A stretch of 64,000 nucleotides of DNA from Nageia nagi (Eukaryota; Pinophyta), in contig JBITNC010000001.1 of assembly GCA_050084985.1 (NCBI GenBank), positions 53,072,001-53,136,000 of the forward strand. Direction: 5' to 3'. Of this stretch, positions 48,652 to 59,859 are shown piece by piece. The notes below the pieces were generated by a model that worked only from the letters and a program-made list of their open reading frames with translations, was not told the DNA's origin and made no database searches. Every line of letters begins with the position of its first letter. Position 1 is the first letter of the stretch. A program made the position numbers and the translations under genes.

Positions 48652-51335
48652 GTAAATACTTTAATGCCTAAAATGATGTCATCTATCTTGTATCAAATTA
48701 TAAAAGATTATATGCTTTTAGTTCCTACTACTGCATCAATTTCATATTAAAAATTTGCAGTGGCTTTTGTTGGATCAATTGACCCTTCCACCAAGATCTT
48801 CTAGCTTGATTTTTTGTAACAACAATTGAATATTTGAGTGCATAGCATTTCCTCAATCGGAGTGTCTGGGAGCTAACATCAGAGTTTCTTGTACATAATA
48901 AGTTAATAACTAATCTAGGTATCACCATGCAAACATAATAGTTGATGTATTACTTTATATATTGGCGATGGTATGGGTTACTTGTCAGCACTTCTAGAAT
49001 CACACTTAAACCTATGTCAAAGGAGAGAATAACAGGAAATTTGACCTATTGCACACATTCACGCCCAAACTTCTGTAGTTCATGTCTTTTGTATAGTAAG
49101 TGTTTTGAACCCTTTTTCCATGTGTGTTTTATTGAGCTCTATGTGGTGGTGCAAGTAGTTTTGTCTTATTCAGTCCCATTTTCATTAGATTCTAGATTTT
49201 GTTAAACATGGGTAACTTTTGGAAGGTTCTATAGGTCAAATTGTTCTCTAGGTCAAATTTGTAGGGTACTTGAATTATATGAAATGGAAGAAGTATGTGG
49301 TTAATTTCATTTGTGAGACTTATGGGCAATGATATCAAGCTTAATTCAATGGCAAAGTTATTCTGGAAATGTAAGAATTTGCAGATATTTGTGTTGCTTT
49401 CCTTATGCTTTTCTCTCAAATTTGAGAACAAATATGGAGGAGAGTTAAAAATAAAATAGCTTTAGAGGATTGTCTTGGGCAATCTAATTCAACCATTATT
49501 GAAACTAATGGTTCTGGTGCTTTTAAGGATTTGGCAATCTATGAGACATGTGAAATCAATTTTGCAGCTTGTTGAAGACTAGTCTTTTTGATGAAGCTGG
49601 GAATCACTTGGGGAGTGTTGTGTCTGATAAAGCTAGGAGTCTCTTGGGACAAAGTTTGTTGGGCCAAACTTTGTCAACCTATTTTGGTGTAAATTAGACA
49701 TTTGGCCTTTGATGGTTGGGAGGAGGAGCAAATTGTTAAATAGTTAAGAGATAAACCTACTTAAGTTAAAGACAATGTTTTCATTGAGAAAACAGTAAAT
49801 ATTAACTATATTGGGATTTTGAAATAGAAAGTGGCTTGTAAGCTGATTGTTGACATGATTGTGAGAAAAATTGATGAATTTCTGTTAGGGTCTTTGGTGC
49901 CAACCTAGCACTTACGGTATTGGAGAAGTGAAGATAAATTGGGTGAGGTTGTCGTTGATGGAAAATTTTTAAATTTAGAAGCATTGGATTTCACTTTTCA
50001 ATAAGTCCGTTGATATGCTACCTGATTTCTTTGGGGATTGGTTTGTATATTTTGTAGTTATATAAAGAAGAATGATGTTTAAGTGTCGGACTAACAATAT
50101 TCGTTGAAAAGCATCTAAGTTATTTTTATTCGTGGTTCCATTTGAACATTTGCTTTTTCACAAAAAAAGGATAGCTGGAGTTATTGTGTGGGCCATAGTT
50201 AACATGCACCATCGTTCAGGCTTTATGGTTAAAGATAGAGTATTGGACGTAGAGATAGGAGGTATGTGAAGGGTGAACCACTCCCATTATCGATCACCTT
50301 GATTCACTGAACTGAATTCCACAAGGACTTCAATGATGAAGGAAGAATGACCTATGATGTGGTAGGAGTCAGGACTATCATATGAAAGGCTGGCTAAGAT
50401 AGTGAAGGAAATTTTTTGCCCTTATTTGATAACTGAAAAAGCCACAATGGGGGACTATATCTTGGTAATTTTCATTTTCTTGTTGATGGAGTGTGTTTGA
50501 GTCATCTATCTTTGAGGTCTACTTGTTTTTCTGTTCCATTTGATCACAAGGAGAACCTTATTTTACTTTCTCATGGATTGCTTTCGTTAGGACCTCTTAT
50601 GCTTGTGGATGAGTGACAAAACAGATAGTGTTATTCGGAGGTGTATGACCATGGACTTGTTGATGATGACTGAGGACCTTTGCTCTTCTTTTGAGCTCAA
50701 GGACTTTATTGATTGACCAATTGTTGTTCCTGGAGGATTGTTGGATCTGTTCATGCTTATTTTGGAGTGCGAAAAGCCATGTGGGTCTGTTCTTTGTGAT
50801 TTGACAGGGATACCTCATGAAATGAACACCTTATATATTATGGTTTTCATGGACATGTTTGAGGATGATGTTTATTTTTCCTGTTGATCATGTCGGGAGT
50901 GTTTTTCTTACTTCTACAGGCCTACTATGCCTATTATGGAAGCTGACATTGAAAAGTGATGTTGTGGTTCATATGCAAGCTTCTTGTGTATCATCATATT
51001 GTCCTAGTCAATCTTATGAGGGTATGTCAGAATATCATATTTTTTATTGGACCTTATCTAAGGTTCGGATTGTGGGGTTAACTTGGTGCAATGAATATAA
51101 ATGAGTTGACTGTATGCGTGTCATTTTTGTTGCCGACAATAACATTCTACATGATTATTAGGGTTATTACTTTCCCTTTGAAAGTAGCATCCAAAACCTC
51201 TAAAGGAATTTATATTGCGAATCATTTGTACCACCCTTGTAATTGCTCTCAGTATTTGTGGATAGTATTCATTTTTTATCATGTAGTGTGTTATATTATA
51301 ATCTGTGTAGTTCTTTATCATTTGTTGCATTTCAT

Positions 51336-52019
51336 TGTAATGTCCCAAAATTCTTTGTATTTCATTTTCATTGCAATTTCTAGATCTAGGAGTACTTTAC
51401 ACTTTTGGCATTTATCAAAAGAAAAGAAAAAAAATGTAAAGAATTGTATTTGGAATCATTATCCATGTTCAAGTCGGCAAAACCACTTGGAAATCTAGTT
51501 TTCTCTTCCAAGGCTGGTCGGCTGGCTTTTATGGAGACATTTAGTGGCTATTTAAGCAAAAACATTTCTCATTTTCAATGGATCATCCAATCAAATTCTG
51601 ATATCTGCTTTTCTTGAGTTAGGGATGTGCCCTTCTCATCCTTCTTTGGCCTAGGGATGCGCCCAACAGCCTTAGAAGTGGCATTTTGAAGAATTTGTGA
51701 GGAGACTCATATTTTGGATGCCCTAAATATTGTTACAGGAATGTTACAGAATTGTTACAGAAATAACAGTCTTATTACTTGCGTATTGAAGATTTGATCT
51801 CATATACTCATTGTTCTTGTTATCTACTCTTGAATGAATGATTCTATGGTCTCTTTCATGCGATTTAATTCCTATATTACTGCTGTTATAAGATCAGAAT
51901 TCTGTCATCATTATTAAATAATAAAAGTGCTGTTATAGTTGGAGTTTGAAGTCAAAGATAGCATGTAACAGATCTAGTTTTTATGCCCAAAAATCTTGAG
52001 TAATAATTGGGATATTTCA
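51336..52019 (+). repeat. 5' LTR of the intact chromovirus
   Basis: It starts TGTAATGTCCC and ends GGGATATTTCA. Relative to the 3' LTR it has C at 51613 (A at 57038) and three further single-base differences: TATTGAAG/TATTTAAG, TTCTGTC/TTCTATC and GTTATAG/GTTACAG. Confidence 0.96.
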
Positions 52020-52020
52020 G

Positions 52021-52032
52021 TGGTATCAGAGC
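52021..52032 (+). promoter_or_regulatory. Primer binding site of the intact chromovirus
   Basis: TGGTATCAGAGC, perfect for plant initiator tRNA-Met, one base after the LTR end. Confidence 0.95.
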
Positions 52033-52061
52033 TGGTCTCTTGCCAGCCTGTGAGGGAGTCT

Positions 52062-55000
52062 ATGCACCATTACTACACAAGAAAAAGTAAGAAGGATTCG
52101 CAGCGAACAGCAGATCCAAACTTCGAAAAACAAGTAGTTGAAAAAATCAAAGGCATGGAAGAACCACCAAATGAGCTCAAGACAATGGTAGACCTACTAA
52201 CTCAGTTGGTCAAAAAAATAGATGGGCTCTCCAAACCCCAAACGCAGCCACAACAAGAGGAAACAGTTAGGACACTAGCGAATGACCAAGGGAGTGAAAG
52301 ATCAGTTCGTTATGGTCATCCTCCTTTGCCTAGACCTTCAAGACCCATGTTCGTGCCAAAACAAGGAACTGATCAAGGTTTGGCAACTGAAGAAATGGAG
52401 ATATACTTCGCTGATTACCAAGGTAAGTCTACTGAATTTAAAGACTCAGTTTCTTTTGAGAGCTATCTAAGTATTTTGGGAAAGAAGATTGGTAGAAATA
52501 GCAAGTATTATGATAATAAGCATTTTCAAAAGATGCAAGTTCCTATGTTCAATGGCAAGAATATGATAGCTAGAGCATGGTTACAAAAGTTGCAAACCTA
52601 CTTCACTCTTTGTCCTATAGCCGAAGAAGATGCAATCCAATTTGCCACTATTTACCTTGAAGAAGCTGCATATGATTGGTGGCATCATGGCCTCACAACA
52701 CAAGGACATGAAGAAATTATTACCTTTGATGAATTTAGTCAAAGAGTCTTGGATAGATTTGAAAAGAAAGATGAAGAAGAGTACTTTAGGGAGCTGGCCA
52801 CATTACAACAAACAACAACTGTTGAAGCATATATTGAAGAATTTCAGAAGATTTCAGTTATGGTGACCAATATATCTGATAGAAGGGTGTCTTTTCTTTT
52901 CATTGAAGGCTTACTAGAACCACTAAAGGGTTTGGTTAAAGCTCATGAACCACCCACATTGCAAGATGCTTTTAGGAGGGCACTAGCTCTTGAATCATCT
53001 GCTTTTCCTAGATCAAGGCCTTCTACTCTACCACCTCCTAGAGCTAACATTGCAACCCCATTTCAAAGAAGAGATATATTCCAAAGGGGAGGATCAGCTT
53101 TCCAAAGAAACCAGCCCATGGGAAAACCTACACCACATACAACTAGGGGTCCACCATCGCCACACCATGGAAGGAAATTGGATGATGAAAGAAATGAACT
53201 TAGAAGGAAGAATCTTTGTTTCAGCTGCAAGAAGCCATGGGTACCTGGTCACCGTTGTTTAGGTAAGGGGCAAATTCATTATATTGAAGTTATTTCTGAT
53301 GATGAAGCATCCGATGATGAGAATGAACTTAGTAATGAATGCACAATGGAAGATTTCACCAATGAAGGGACTGTTGTTCCAAATACAGTCACCAACACAG
53401 GAAACTTGGCTACCTTGAATAGTGCCAACCAATTTTACACCATCAAAGTACCCGGGAAAATTCTAGGGGAAAAAGTGATCACATTAATTGATGGTGGGGC
53501 AACCCATAACTTCATAGATGAGGAATTCGTGGCAAGAAAGAAACTAAAATCAGAACTCTTTGCTGGTTTTAATGTGGCTACTGGAAATGGGAACCTTGTA
53601 CCTTGCAACAAATATGTGACTAACTTGAAAATCGAGTTTGATGGGCATTCAATTGAAGAAGATTTTTATGTGTTTCCATTGGGGGGAGTACCTCAAATAG
53701 TGCTGGGAGTACAATGGCTGTTTCCCTTGGGTGATTATACTACCAACCACCAAACATTGCAATTCAAATTCAAAAATAAAGGACGCGAGGTGGTGCTGCA
53801 AGGAGTCAAAGACCACATGACCCAAAAGGTGACAAATAAAAGAATGGAGAAGATCCTCAAAAAAGGAGAATTCGTATGGGCTGTCCAAATCTTCACATTA
53901 AAAGGTATGACTCATCCATCCACTCATTTTGTTTTTCATCATTCCGGCATTCAAACTTTACTAAGCAAGCATAGTAAAATTTTCAAAGAAGTTCCCAAAG
54001 GTTTGCCACCACATAGAGGTTTCCAACATGCCATTGAACTTGAACATGGATCCAAACCCATCATGATTAACCCCTATAGGCATCCAAAGATATATAAAGA
54101 TGAAATTGAAAAGATCATAAATGAACTCTTAGCTCTAGGCCATATTCGTCCAAGTACAAGCCCATTTGCCTCATCCGTTGTATTGGCCAAAAAGAAAGAT
54201 GGAACATTGAGAATGTGCATAGATTATAGAGCCCTTAATAAAAAAACCATCAAGAATAGATACCCCATTCCTAGGGTGGATGAGCTCATGGATGAATTGC
54301 ATGGAGCTATGTATTTTTCCAAGATTGACCTTAGATCCGGCTATCACCAAATTAGAGTCAATGAGGAGGATGTTCACAAAACTGCCTTTAGGTGCCACTA
54401 TGGTCATTTCGAATTTTTGGTGATGCCCTTTGGTTTGACAAATGCTCCCGCCACTTTCCAATCAGCTATGAACCAAATATTCAGAGAATATTTGAGAAAA
54501 TTTGTATTAGTATTTTTTGATGACATCCTTGTCTATAGCAATTCTTGGGAAGACCATTTGAAGCATTTGGAAACAGTCCTAAGAATCTTGGAGCAAGAAG
54601 AGTTCTATGCTAAGGAATCCAAATGTGAATTTGGGTTGACTGAAATTCTCTATTTGGGACACATAATCAGTAACAAAGGGGTACAAGTGGATGAACACAA
54701 AATTGCAGCTATTCAAGAATGGCCCACACCAACCAACTTGACCCATTTGAGAGGATTCTTGGGTCTTTGCAGTTACTATAGAAGATTCATCAAGGGGTTT
54801 TCAGCCTTAGCAGCTCCATTGACCGAATTGACAAAAAAAGATGCATTTGCATGGAATGAAGAGGCCCACAAGGCTTTCACAAAATTGAAAGAGGTAATGA
54901 CCACTTGTCCACTACTTGCACTTCCAGATTTTTCCTTACCTTTCACTATTGATTGTGATGCGTCAGGCTTTGGGATAGGAGCTATTCTCATGCAAAAAGG

Positions 55001-56765
55001 ACAGCCAATTTGCTTTGAAAGTAGAAAACTCAAACCCAATGAAAAGGCTTTCAGTATTTATGACAAAGAAATGCTTGCCATTATGCATGCATTAGCCAAA
55101 TTTAAACAATACTTGGTATGTGGCAAGTTCATAGTAAGGACTGATCATAACAGTCTTAAATACTTTTTGGGACAGCAAGATTTGAATGAGAGACAACAAA
55201 AATGGGTAACTAAGCTTCAATCCTATGATTTTGACATTGAATTTGTAAAAGGGAAAAAGAACACAGCAGCTGATGCACTCTCAAGAACACCCTCCTTTCA
55301 CTCTACATCCATCATTATTGACGATTGGAAAGCTGCCATCATGGCTGAATATACCAAGAATGAATTAGCATCACGTCTCATAGATGGCCACTTGAAAGAT
55401 GACAGGTACAACATTAGAAAGGGACTGATTTTCTACAAAAACAGAATTTTTCTTGTGCCCAATTCAAAGTTAAAAGAGAAATTAATTGAGGCAATGCATG
55501 ACACACCAATGGCTGGTCATCCTGGCTTCTTTAAAACATATAGACAGCTGCGAGAAAGATTCACATGGAAGGGGTTGAAGGATGATGTTCTTAGACATGT
55601 AAGAGAATGTATTATTTGCCAAGAAAATAAGGGAGAGAATACATTACCAGCAGGATTGCTACAACCATTGCCCATTCCCACACAAAAATGGGAAAGTATA
55701 TCCATGGACTTCATTTCTGGTTTGCCCAAAGTACAAGGTAAAGATTGCATCTATGTGGTAGTGGACAAATTGACCAAATTTGCACATTTCTATGCCATTT
55801 CCACCTCATACACAGCAGTTCAAGTGGCTGACTTGTTCTTCAAAGAAATCTTTAGACTCCATGGCATACCTAAAAATATTGTAAGTGATAGGGACAGCAA
55901 GTTCATGAGTTTGTTTTGGCAAGAATTGTTTAAATTGTGTGGTACAATACTAACCCCAAGTACAAGTTATCATCCCCAAACTGATGGACAAACAGAAATA
56001 GTGAACAAATGGGTAGAAGGTTACCTAAGGAACTATGTTTCAGGGCAGCAACGTGCATGGATAAAATGGTTGCACTTAGGGGAGTTTTGCTACAATTCCT
56101 CATATCACATCTCCATTAAGATGTCTCCTTTTATGGCTTTGTATGGATATAATGCTCCTAACATTATTGACTTGTTGATCAATGATAGTAGGGTACCTAA
56201 AGCTAAAGACTTTGTGGAAGAAAATCAGAATATATTGAAGACCCTAAAAGATAACATCCAACTTGCACAAAACCAGCAGAAGAAATATGCTGATCAACAA
56301 AGAACAGAACGCCAATTTGAAGTTGGAGATATGGTCTACTTACGAATGCAGCCCTATAGACAGTCCACATTGAAGAAAAGTGGGAAGGAGAAGCTAAGAC
56401 CACGATTTTATGGCCCATATAAGGTCATACGCAAGGTGGGAGAAGTTGCATATGAGTTAGAGTTGCCACGCAATAGCAAGATCCACAATGTCTTTCATGT
56501 TTCATGCCTCAAAAAGGCCTTAGGACAGCATGTGGTTCCATCTACGGAGTTACCCCCACTTGATGAAGAAGGCAAGCTGATTCTTGAACCTGAAACCCTC
56601 TTGGAGACCAAGGAAAAAATCTTGAGGAATAGAGTCATCAAAGAGTACCTGATAAAATGGAAAGGCTTACCAGTTGAAGATGCTACATGGCAAGGGTCAG
56701 AGATCCTTATGCATCCAGCCTTGAATTGCTTGAGGACAAGCAATTTGGGAGGGGAGGATTTGTAA
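52062..56765 (+). CDS. Chromovirus gag-pol polyprotein
   Basis: A single frame of about 1567 residues from the ATG at 52062 ([11 protein letters not shown]). The frame is also open upstream through the primer site into the LTR (to 51996), but those codons are unlikely to be used. Order: gag core ([22 protein letters not shown]; about 52530-52790); CCHC-like knuckle [14 protein letters not shown] (53217-53258); protease with [10 protein letters not shown] (D at 53490); RT with [10 protein letters not shown] and [10 protein letters not shown] (DD at 54519-54524); RNase H with [10 protein letters not shown] and RTDHN; integrase with zinc region [10 protein letters not shown]...CIICQ, catalytic D (55707), D (55887) and E (55995, D-35-E spacing); C-terminal chromodomain [18 protein letters not shown] (about 56600-56740). 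The stop TAA (56763-56765) lies inside the 3' LTR. The protease has DGG where DSG or DTG is usual. Confidence 0.95.
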   Translation: MHHYYTRKSKKDSQRTADPNFEKQVVEKIKGMEEPPNELKTMVDLLTQLVKKIDGLSKPQTQPQQEETVRTLANDQGSERSVRYGHPPLPRPSRPMFVPKQGTDQGLATEEMEIYFADYQGKSTEFKDSVSFESYLSILGKKIGRNSKYYDNKHFQKMQVPMFNGKNMIARAWLQKLQTYFTLCPIAEEDAIQFATIYLEEAAYDWWHHGLTTQGHEEIITFDEFSQRVLDRFEKKDEEEYFRELATLQQTTTVEAYIEEFQKISVMVTNISDRRVSFLFIEGLLEPLKGLVKAHEPPTLQDAFRRALALESSAFPRSRPSTLPPPRANIATPFQRRDIFQRGGSAFQRNQPMGKPTPHTTRGPPSPHHGRKLDDERNELRRKNLCFSCKKPWVPGHRCLGKGQIHYIEVISDDEASDDENELSNECTMEDFTNEGTVVPNTVTNTGNLATLNSANQFYTIKVPGKILGEKVITLIDGGATHNFIDEEFVARKKLKSELFAGFNVATGNGNLVPCNKYVTNLKIEFDGHSIEEDFYVFPLGGVPQIVLGVQWLFPLGDYTTNHQTLQFKFKNKGREVVLQGVKDHMTQKVTNKRMEKILKKGEFVWAVQIFTLKGMTHPSTHFVFHHSGIQTLLSKHSKIFKEVPKGLPPHRGFQHAIELEHGSKPIMINPYRHPKIYKDEIEKIINELLALGHIRPSTSPFASSVVLAKKKDGTLRMCIDYRALNKKTIKNRYPIPRVDELMDELHGAMYFSKIDLRSGYHQIRVNEEDVHKTAFRCHYGHFEFLVMPFGLTNAPATFQSAMNQIFREYLRKFVLVFFDDILVYSNSWEDHLKHLETVLRILEQEEFYAKESKCEFGLTEILYLGHIISNKGVQVDEHKIAAIQEWPTPTNLTHLRGFLGLCSYYRRFIKGFSALAAPLTELTKKDAFAWNEEAHKAFTKLKEVMTTCPLLALPDFSLPFTIDCDASGFGIGAILMQKGQPICFESRKLKPNEKAFSIYDKEMLAIMHALAKFKQYLVCGKFIVRTDHNSLKYFLGQQDLNERQQKWVTKLQSYDFDIEFVKGKKNTAADALSRTPSFHSTSIIIDDWKAAIMAEYTKNELASRLIDGHLKDDRYNIRKGLIFYKNRIFLVPNSKLKEKLIEAMHDTPMAGHPGFFKTYRQLRERFTWKGLKDDVLRHVRECIICQENKGENTLPAGLLQPLPIPTQKWESISMDFISGLPKVQGKDCIYVVVDKLTKFAHFYAISTSYTAVQVADLFFKEIFRLHGIPKNIVSDRDSKFMSLFWQELFKLCGTILTPSTSYHPQTDGQTEIVNKWVEGYLRNYVSGQQRAWIKWLHLGEFCYNSSYHISIKMSPFMALYGYNAPNIIDLLINDSRVPKAKDFVEENQNILKTLKDNIQLAQNQQKKYADQQRTERQFEVGDMVYLRMQPYRQSTLKKSGKEKLRPRFYGPYKVIRKVGEVAYELELPRNSKIHNVFHVSCLKKALGQHVVPSTELPPLDEEGKLILEPETLLETKEKILRNRVIKEYLIKWKGLPVEDATWQGSEILMHPALNCLRTSNLGGEDL
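56746..56760 (+). promoter_or_regulatory. Polypurine tract of the intact chromovirus
   Basis: GGGAGGGGAGGAT lies right before the 3' LTR and is part of the coding frame (GGED). It would prime plus-strand DNA synthesis. Confidence 0.8.
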
Positions 56766-57444
56766 TGTCCCAAAATTCTTTGTATTTCATTTTCATTGCA
56801 ATTTCTAGATCTAGGAGTACTTTACACTTTTGGCATTTATCAAAAGAAAAGAAAAAAAATGTAAAGAATTGTATTTGGAATCATTATCCATGTTCAAGTC
56901 GGCAAAACCACTTGGAAATCTAGTTTTCTCTTCCAAGGCTGGTCGGCTGGCTTTTATGGAGACATTTAGTGGCTATTTAAGCAAAAACATTTCTCATTTT
57001 CAATGGATCATCCAATCAAATTCTGATATCTGCTTTTATTGAGTTAGGGATGTGCCCTTCTCATCCTTCTTTGGCCTAGGGATGCGCCCAACAGCCTTAG
57101 AAGTGGCATTTTGAAGAATTTGTGAGGAGACTCATATTTTGGATGCCCTAAATATTGTTACAGGAATGTTACAGAATTGTTACAGAAATAACAGTCTTAT
57201 TACTTGCGTATTTAAGATTTGATCTCATATACTCATTGTTCTTGTTATCTACTCTTGAATGAATGATTCTATGGTCTCTTTCATGCGATTTAATTCCTAT
57301 ATTACTGCTGTTATAAGATCAGAATTCTATCATCATTATTAAATAATAAAAGTGCTGTTACAGTTGGAGTTTGAAGTCAAAGATAGCATGTAACAGATCT
57401 AGTTTTTATGCCCAAAAATCTTGAGTAATAATTGGGATATTTCA
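56761..57444 (+). repeat. 3' LTR of the intact chromovirus
   Basis: 684 bp, the same length as the 5' LTR with four substitutions and no indels. It includes the polyprotein stop codon in its first five bases and is followed by the TTCAT target duplication. Confidence 0.96.
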
Positions 57445-57593
57445 TTCATTTATTGTTTATGCTTGATTACAATTTATTTTCCATATTTTGGTTACTGTAA
57501 AATTACTTCAGACTGAATGTATATAACATTTGAAAGATTTGATTTTGAAGATCAATAATTTTATGCTTAGTAATATCTTCAATGACTATAATC

Positions 57594-58700
57594 CATAGTT
57601 AGCGAAATTGGTTTGGTTCCTCAAAAATCACGATTTCCACTACCAATTTTGGAGAAATGAGATGATCCGGATTGGGAATAGGATCTTGGCCAATTCTAGG
57701 CGATTCCAATTCCGATTTTGATTCCCAATTCTGGATGTCAAACTCAGTCAGAATTTTGCAATTTTTGTTTTCAAATTTTTTTTGGTCGTCTTTCATGTTG
57801 TGCACATAATTATCTTAGAATTTATTTCAATTTTTTATATGATAGGAATATATGGTCAGCATTGGGGTGAATATTTATATTTATTGAGTTATGTAAAATG
57901 TAATGTCATTCATACAAAGGACTGTTGGGCATCATGCTTTTGGGAGAAATAAAATCAATCTGTCATGTACTCCACCCCCTTTGGAAATAACTTTCAAATT
58001 AGACCTCCTACTCTAGCACCTTCCTTTTTGGCTGAATACTGAAAGAAGTTAGAATAACTCAAGGCAAAAAGCATTGTACTAGATTTGATATAAGAATAAA
58101 TATATCACGAGGTGACTTCACATATTCACCTCCATGAGTGACCTTTGGATTACACATGGACTTTTCATATGCACTTCCTTATTACTCCTAAAAATCAAGT
58201 AAATTCCTATAACCAAATTCACTAAATATAGTAAGTACTACTACTATATTATATATATTATAATCCCTAAGGATTAGGTGTCTAACAAATACAAGATGCT
58301 AACATAAACAATTTTTATGAAGTTGTCTATGTTGGACATCATGTTTTTGGGAGAAAAAAAAATTCATTAATGTGTATAAGGTTACCAATGTATATTTTGT
58401 CATTGTTCATGAGACATGAGCACATTTTTTACAGTATACATTTTGATTAGTACAAGAAAGAATATGCCCTTTACTCTTCTTAATTTATTGTATATTTTTG
58501 AATGTTCAGTAAATGTGGCAGAACTTAGAACAACTTTAATAGATAACTAATCAGTAATATGCATGAGCAAACTTAAACTTTCAATGAAAATTGCATATCT
58601 TTTCGTTATTTTTTGTTTTCTGATTTTTTTTTTGATTCCCAATTCCAAGTCCAAGAGGGCTTTGCCGATTCCGATCCGATTCTGAGATCACTAACTATGC
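57594..58700. mobile_element. Probable Mutator-like non-autonomous element
   Basis: Ends CATAGTTAGCGA and TCACTAACTATG are inverted repeats (11 of 12 match). Flanks ACTATAATC (57585-57593) and AGTATAATC (58701-58709) agree at 8 of 9 bases, allowing a one-base ambiguity at the right end, which suits the 9-bp duplication of Mutator-like elements. The subterminal regions repeat GATTCCGATT and GATTCCCAATT words in opposite orientation. Inside, TGTTGGGCATCATG (57923) and TGTTGGACATCATG (58330) form a direct repeat 407 bp apart. No transposase is visible. Confidence 0.6.
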
Positions 58701-58916
58701 AGTATAATCTAATCCCTCGATTTGTGAATATGTGATTTGCTCATCTTCCAGAAAAACCACTAAGATTCATACTCTATATGCAACTTAGATGTCTTCTAGA
58801 AGCCTGCCTTCTTTGAGGTCCTATAATTAAGCTTAACCACTGCTAGGAAATATGAAGAGTAGCTATTCCAATAAGTATGTTTTACAATGTTGGTCCAAAG
58901 AAGCATGTTGGTTTCA

Positions 58917-59110
58917 GTTATAATTTTGATGTTACCTGTAAATAAAATACAATGAAAATCTATCTATCTTGAAAATTAAATTTGAAGAATAAATGCAGCA
59001 GACTTCTTAGCAGGTTATAATTTTGATGTTGCCTGCAAATAAAATACAATGAAAATCTAGCTATCTTTAAAATTAAATTTGAAAAATAAATGCAGCAGAC
59101 TTCTTAGCAG
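58917..59110. repeat. Tandem duplication, unit 97 bp
   Basis: Copies begin GTTATAATTTTGATG at 58917 and 59014 and both end CAGACTTCTTAGCAG. It is intronic and non-coding. Confidence 0.9.
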
Positions 59111-59447
59111 GTTAGAGAAAGTACTCTTGAATTGAATGTGAAATTATCATTATGCTTACTATTTCTGTTTGAAAGATGTTTCCATGTCTTCATTATCCAA
59201 CTGTTCAACTTATTTTCAACAATGCGAGATTTTGTAGTAGCAATAAATTCAACAAACACAAACTGCAATTTGCAAGGTTGGAAGCGGAAACTCAATTTTT
59301 TGTTCTGTCAATTCTATATCTTCAATAATACAAAGTTTCTGGCTTAGGAAATTCTAATATTATTTTTCTTAATATTTATCTTCCAGCAGAATATGAATTT
59401 TGAGATTTGAATTTTTTGAAGACTCAATATTTTGTTTTCCTTGGCAG

Positions 59448-59560
59448 TAGATTCAGATTTAATTGCAGCTCTTTCTACTGGATTTCTTCAGAATATGTCA
59501 AACATGGGACATTGCACTTGGTTTCGGGAAAGCATGAGAATCAACTTAACAGATGAACAG
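59448..59560 (+). CDS. Exon 4 of TMEM8/PGAP6-like gene
   Basis: A 113-nt exon after TTCCTTGGCAG. With the G from exon 3 it reads V then DSDLIAALSTGF, NMGHCTWFRESM and INLTDEQ, and it ends in phase 0 at CAG|GTTACT. N125-M-S and N142-L-T are further sequons, making five in 147 residues, and C132 could pair with C97. L-T-[DN]-E-Q before a splice junction agrees with the family pattern I recall. The next exon, expected to continue the lumenal domain, was not found before 64000. The donor GTTACT is weaker than the others. Confidence 0.82.
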
Positions 59561-59859
59561 GTTACTAGCCCCTCCTTTATAAAAGCTAAATTGGGATAGA
59601 ATAAAATTTTTTAGCAAATTCTGTATTAAAAGCTTTCAAGGCTTTCATTCATGTTTATAAATAAATGTAAATGGTAGCAGTCAAATGTGTCTATTGCTAG
59701 GGGGTCCATACAGCTTGTTTGTGTAAGTGTTGGTCAGGTGGCCATAATTTAGACAATTTACAGAGGAAGCCTCAGCGGACTGGAAGAAAAAGTTGAGGGG
59801 AACCTACATAGGAGCATATACAACCAATAGATAGCATACAATTTTCTCTAACAAAGTTA

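Larger units (their letters stand above)
51336..57444 (+). mobile_element. Full-length Ty3/gypsy chromovirus, nearly intact
   Basis: A 6109-bp element with two 684-bp LTRs (51336-52019 and 56761-57444) that differ at only four positions, and a perfect TTCAT target duplication (51331-51335 and 57445-57449). It carries a primer site, one uninterrupted gag-pol frame and a purine tract. The LTRs contain TATTTAAG at about 51551 and AATAAAAG at about 51920 as possible promoter and polyadenylation signals. It is the youngest element visible here and sits in intron 3 in the same orientation as the host gene. Confidence 0.97.
48652..59447 (+). other. Intron 3 (10796 bp)
   Basis: Donor G|GTAAAT and acceptor TTCCTTGGCAG|TA, phase 1. 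It holds the intact chromovirus (51336-57444), a Mutator-like element and a 97-bp duplication. In 48652-51330 I see no clear element. Plus-strand stretches around 49440-51000 are open for up to 70 codons but have no recognised domain and many stops. Confidence 0.75.

Noticed and set aside
52021-52032. Possible tRNA gene at TGGTATCAGAGC sites
   Set aside because: Only the 12-base primer complement is present. There is no cloverleaf, and the sites adjoin LTR ends.
51996-52061. Start of the chromovirus polyprotein at 51996
   Set aside because: That ATG lies in the LTR before the primer site. The ATG at 52062 follows the primer site and fits the element's layout better.
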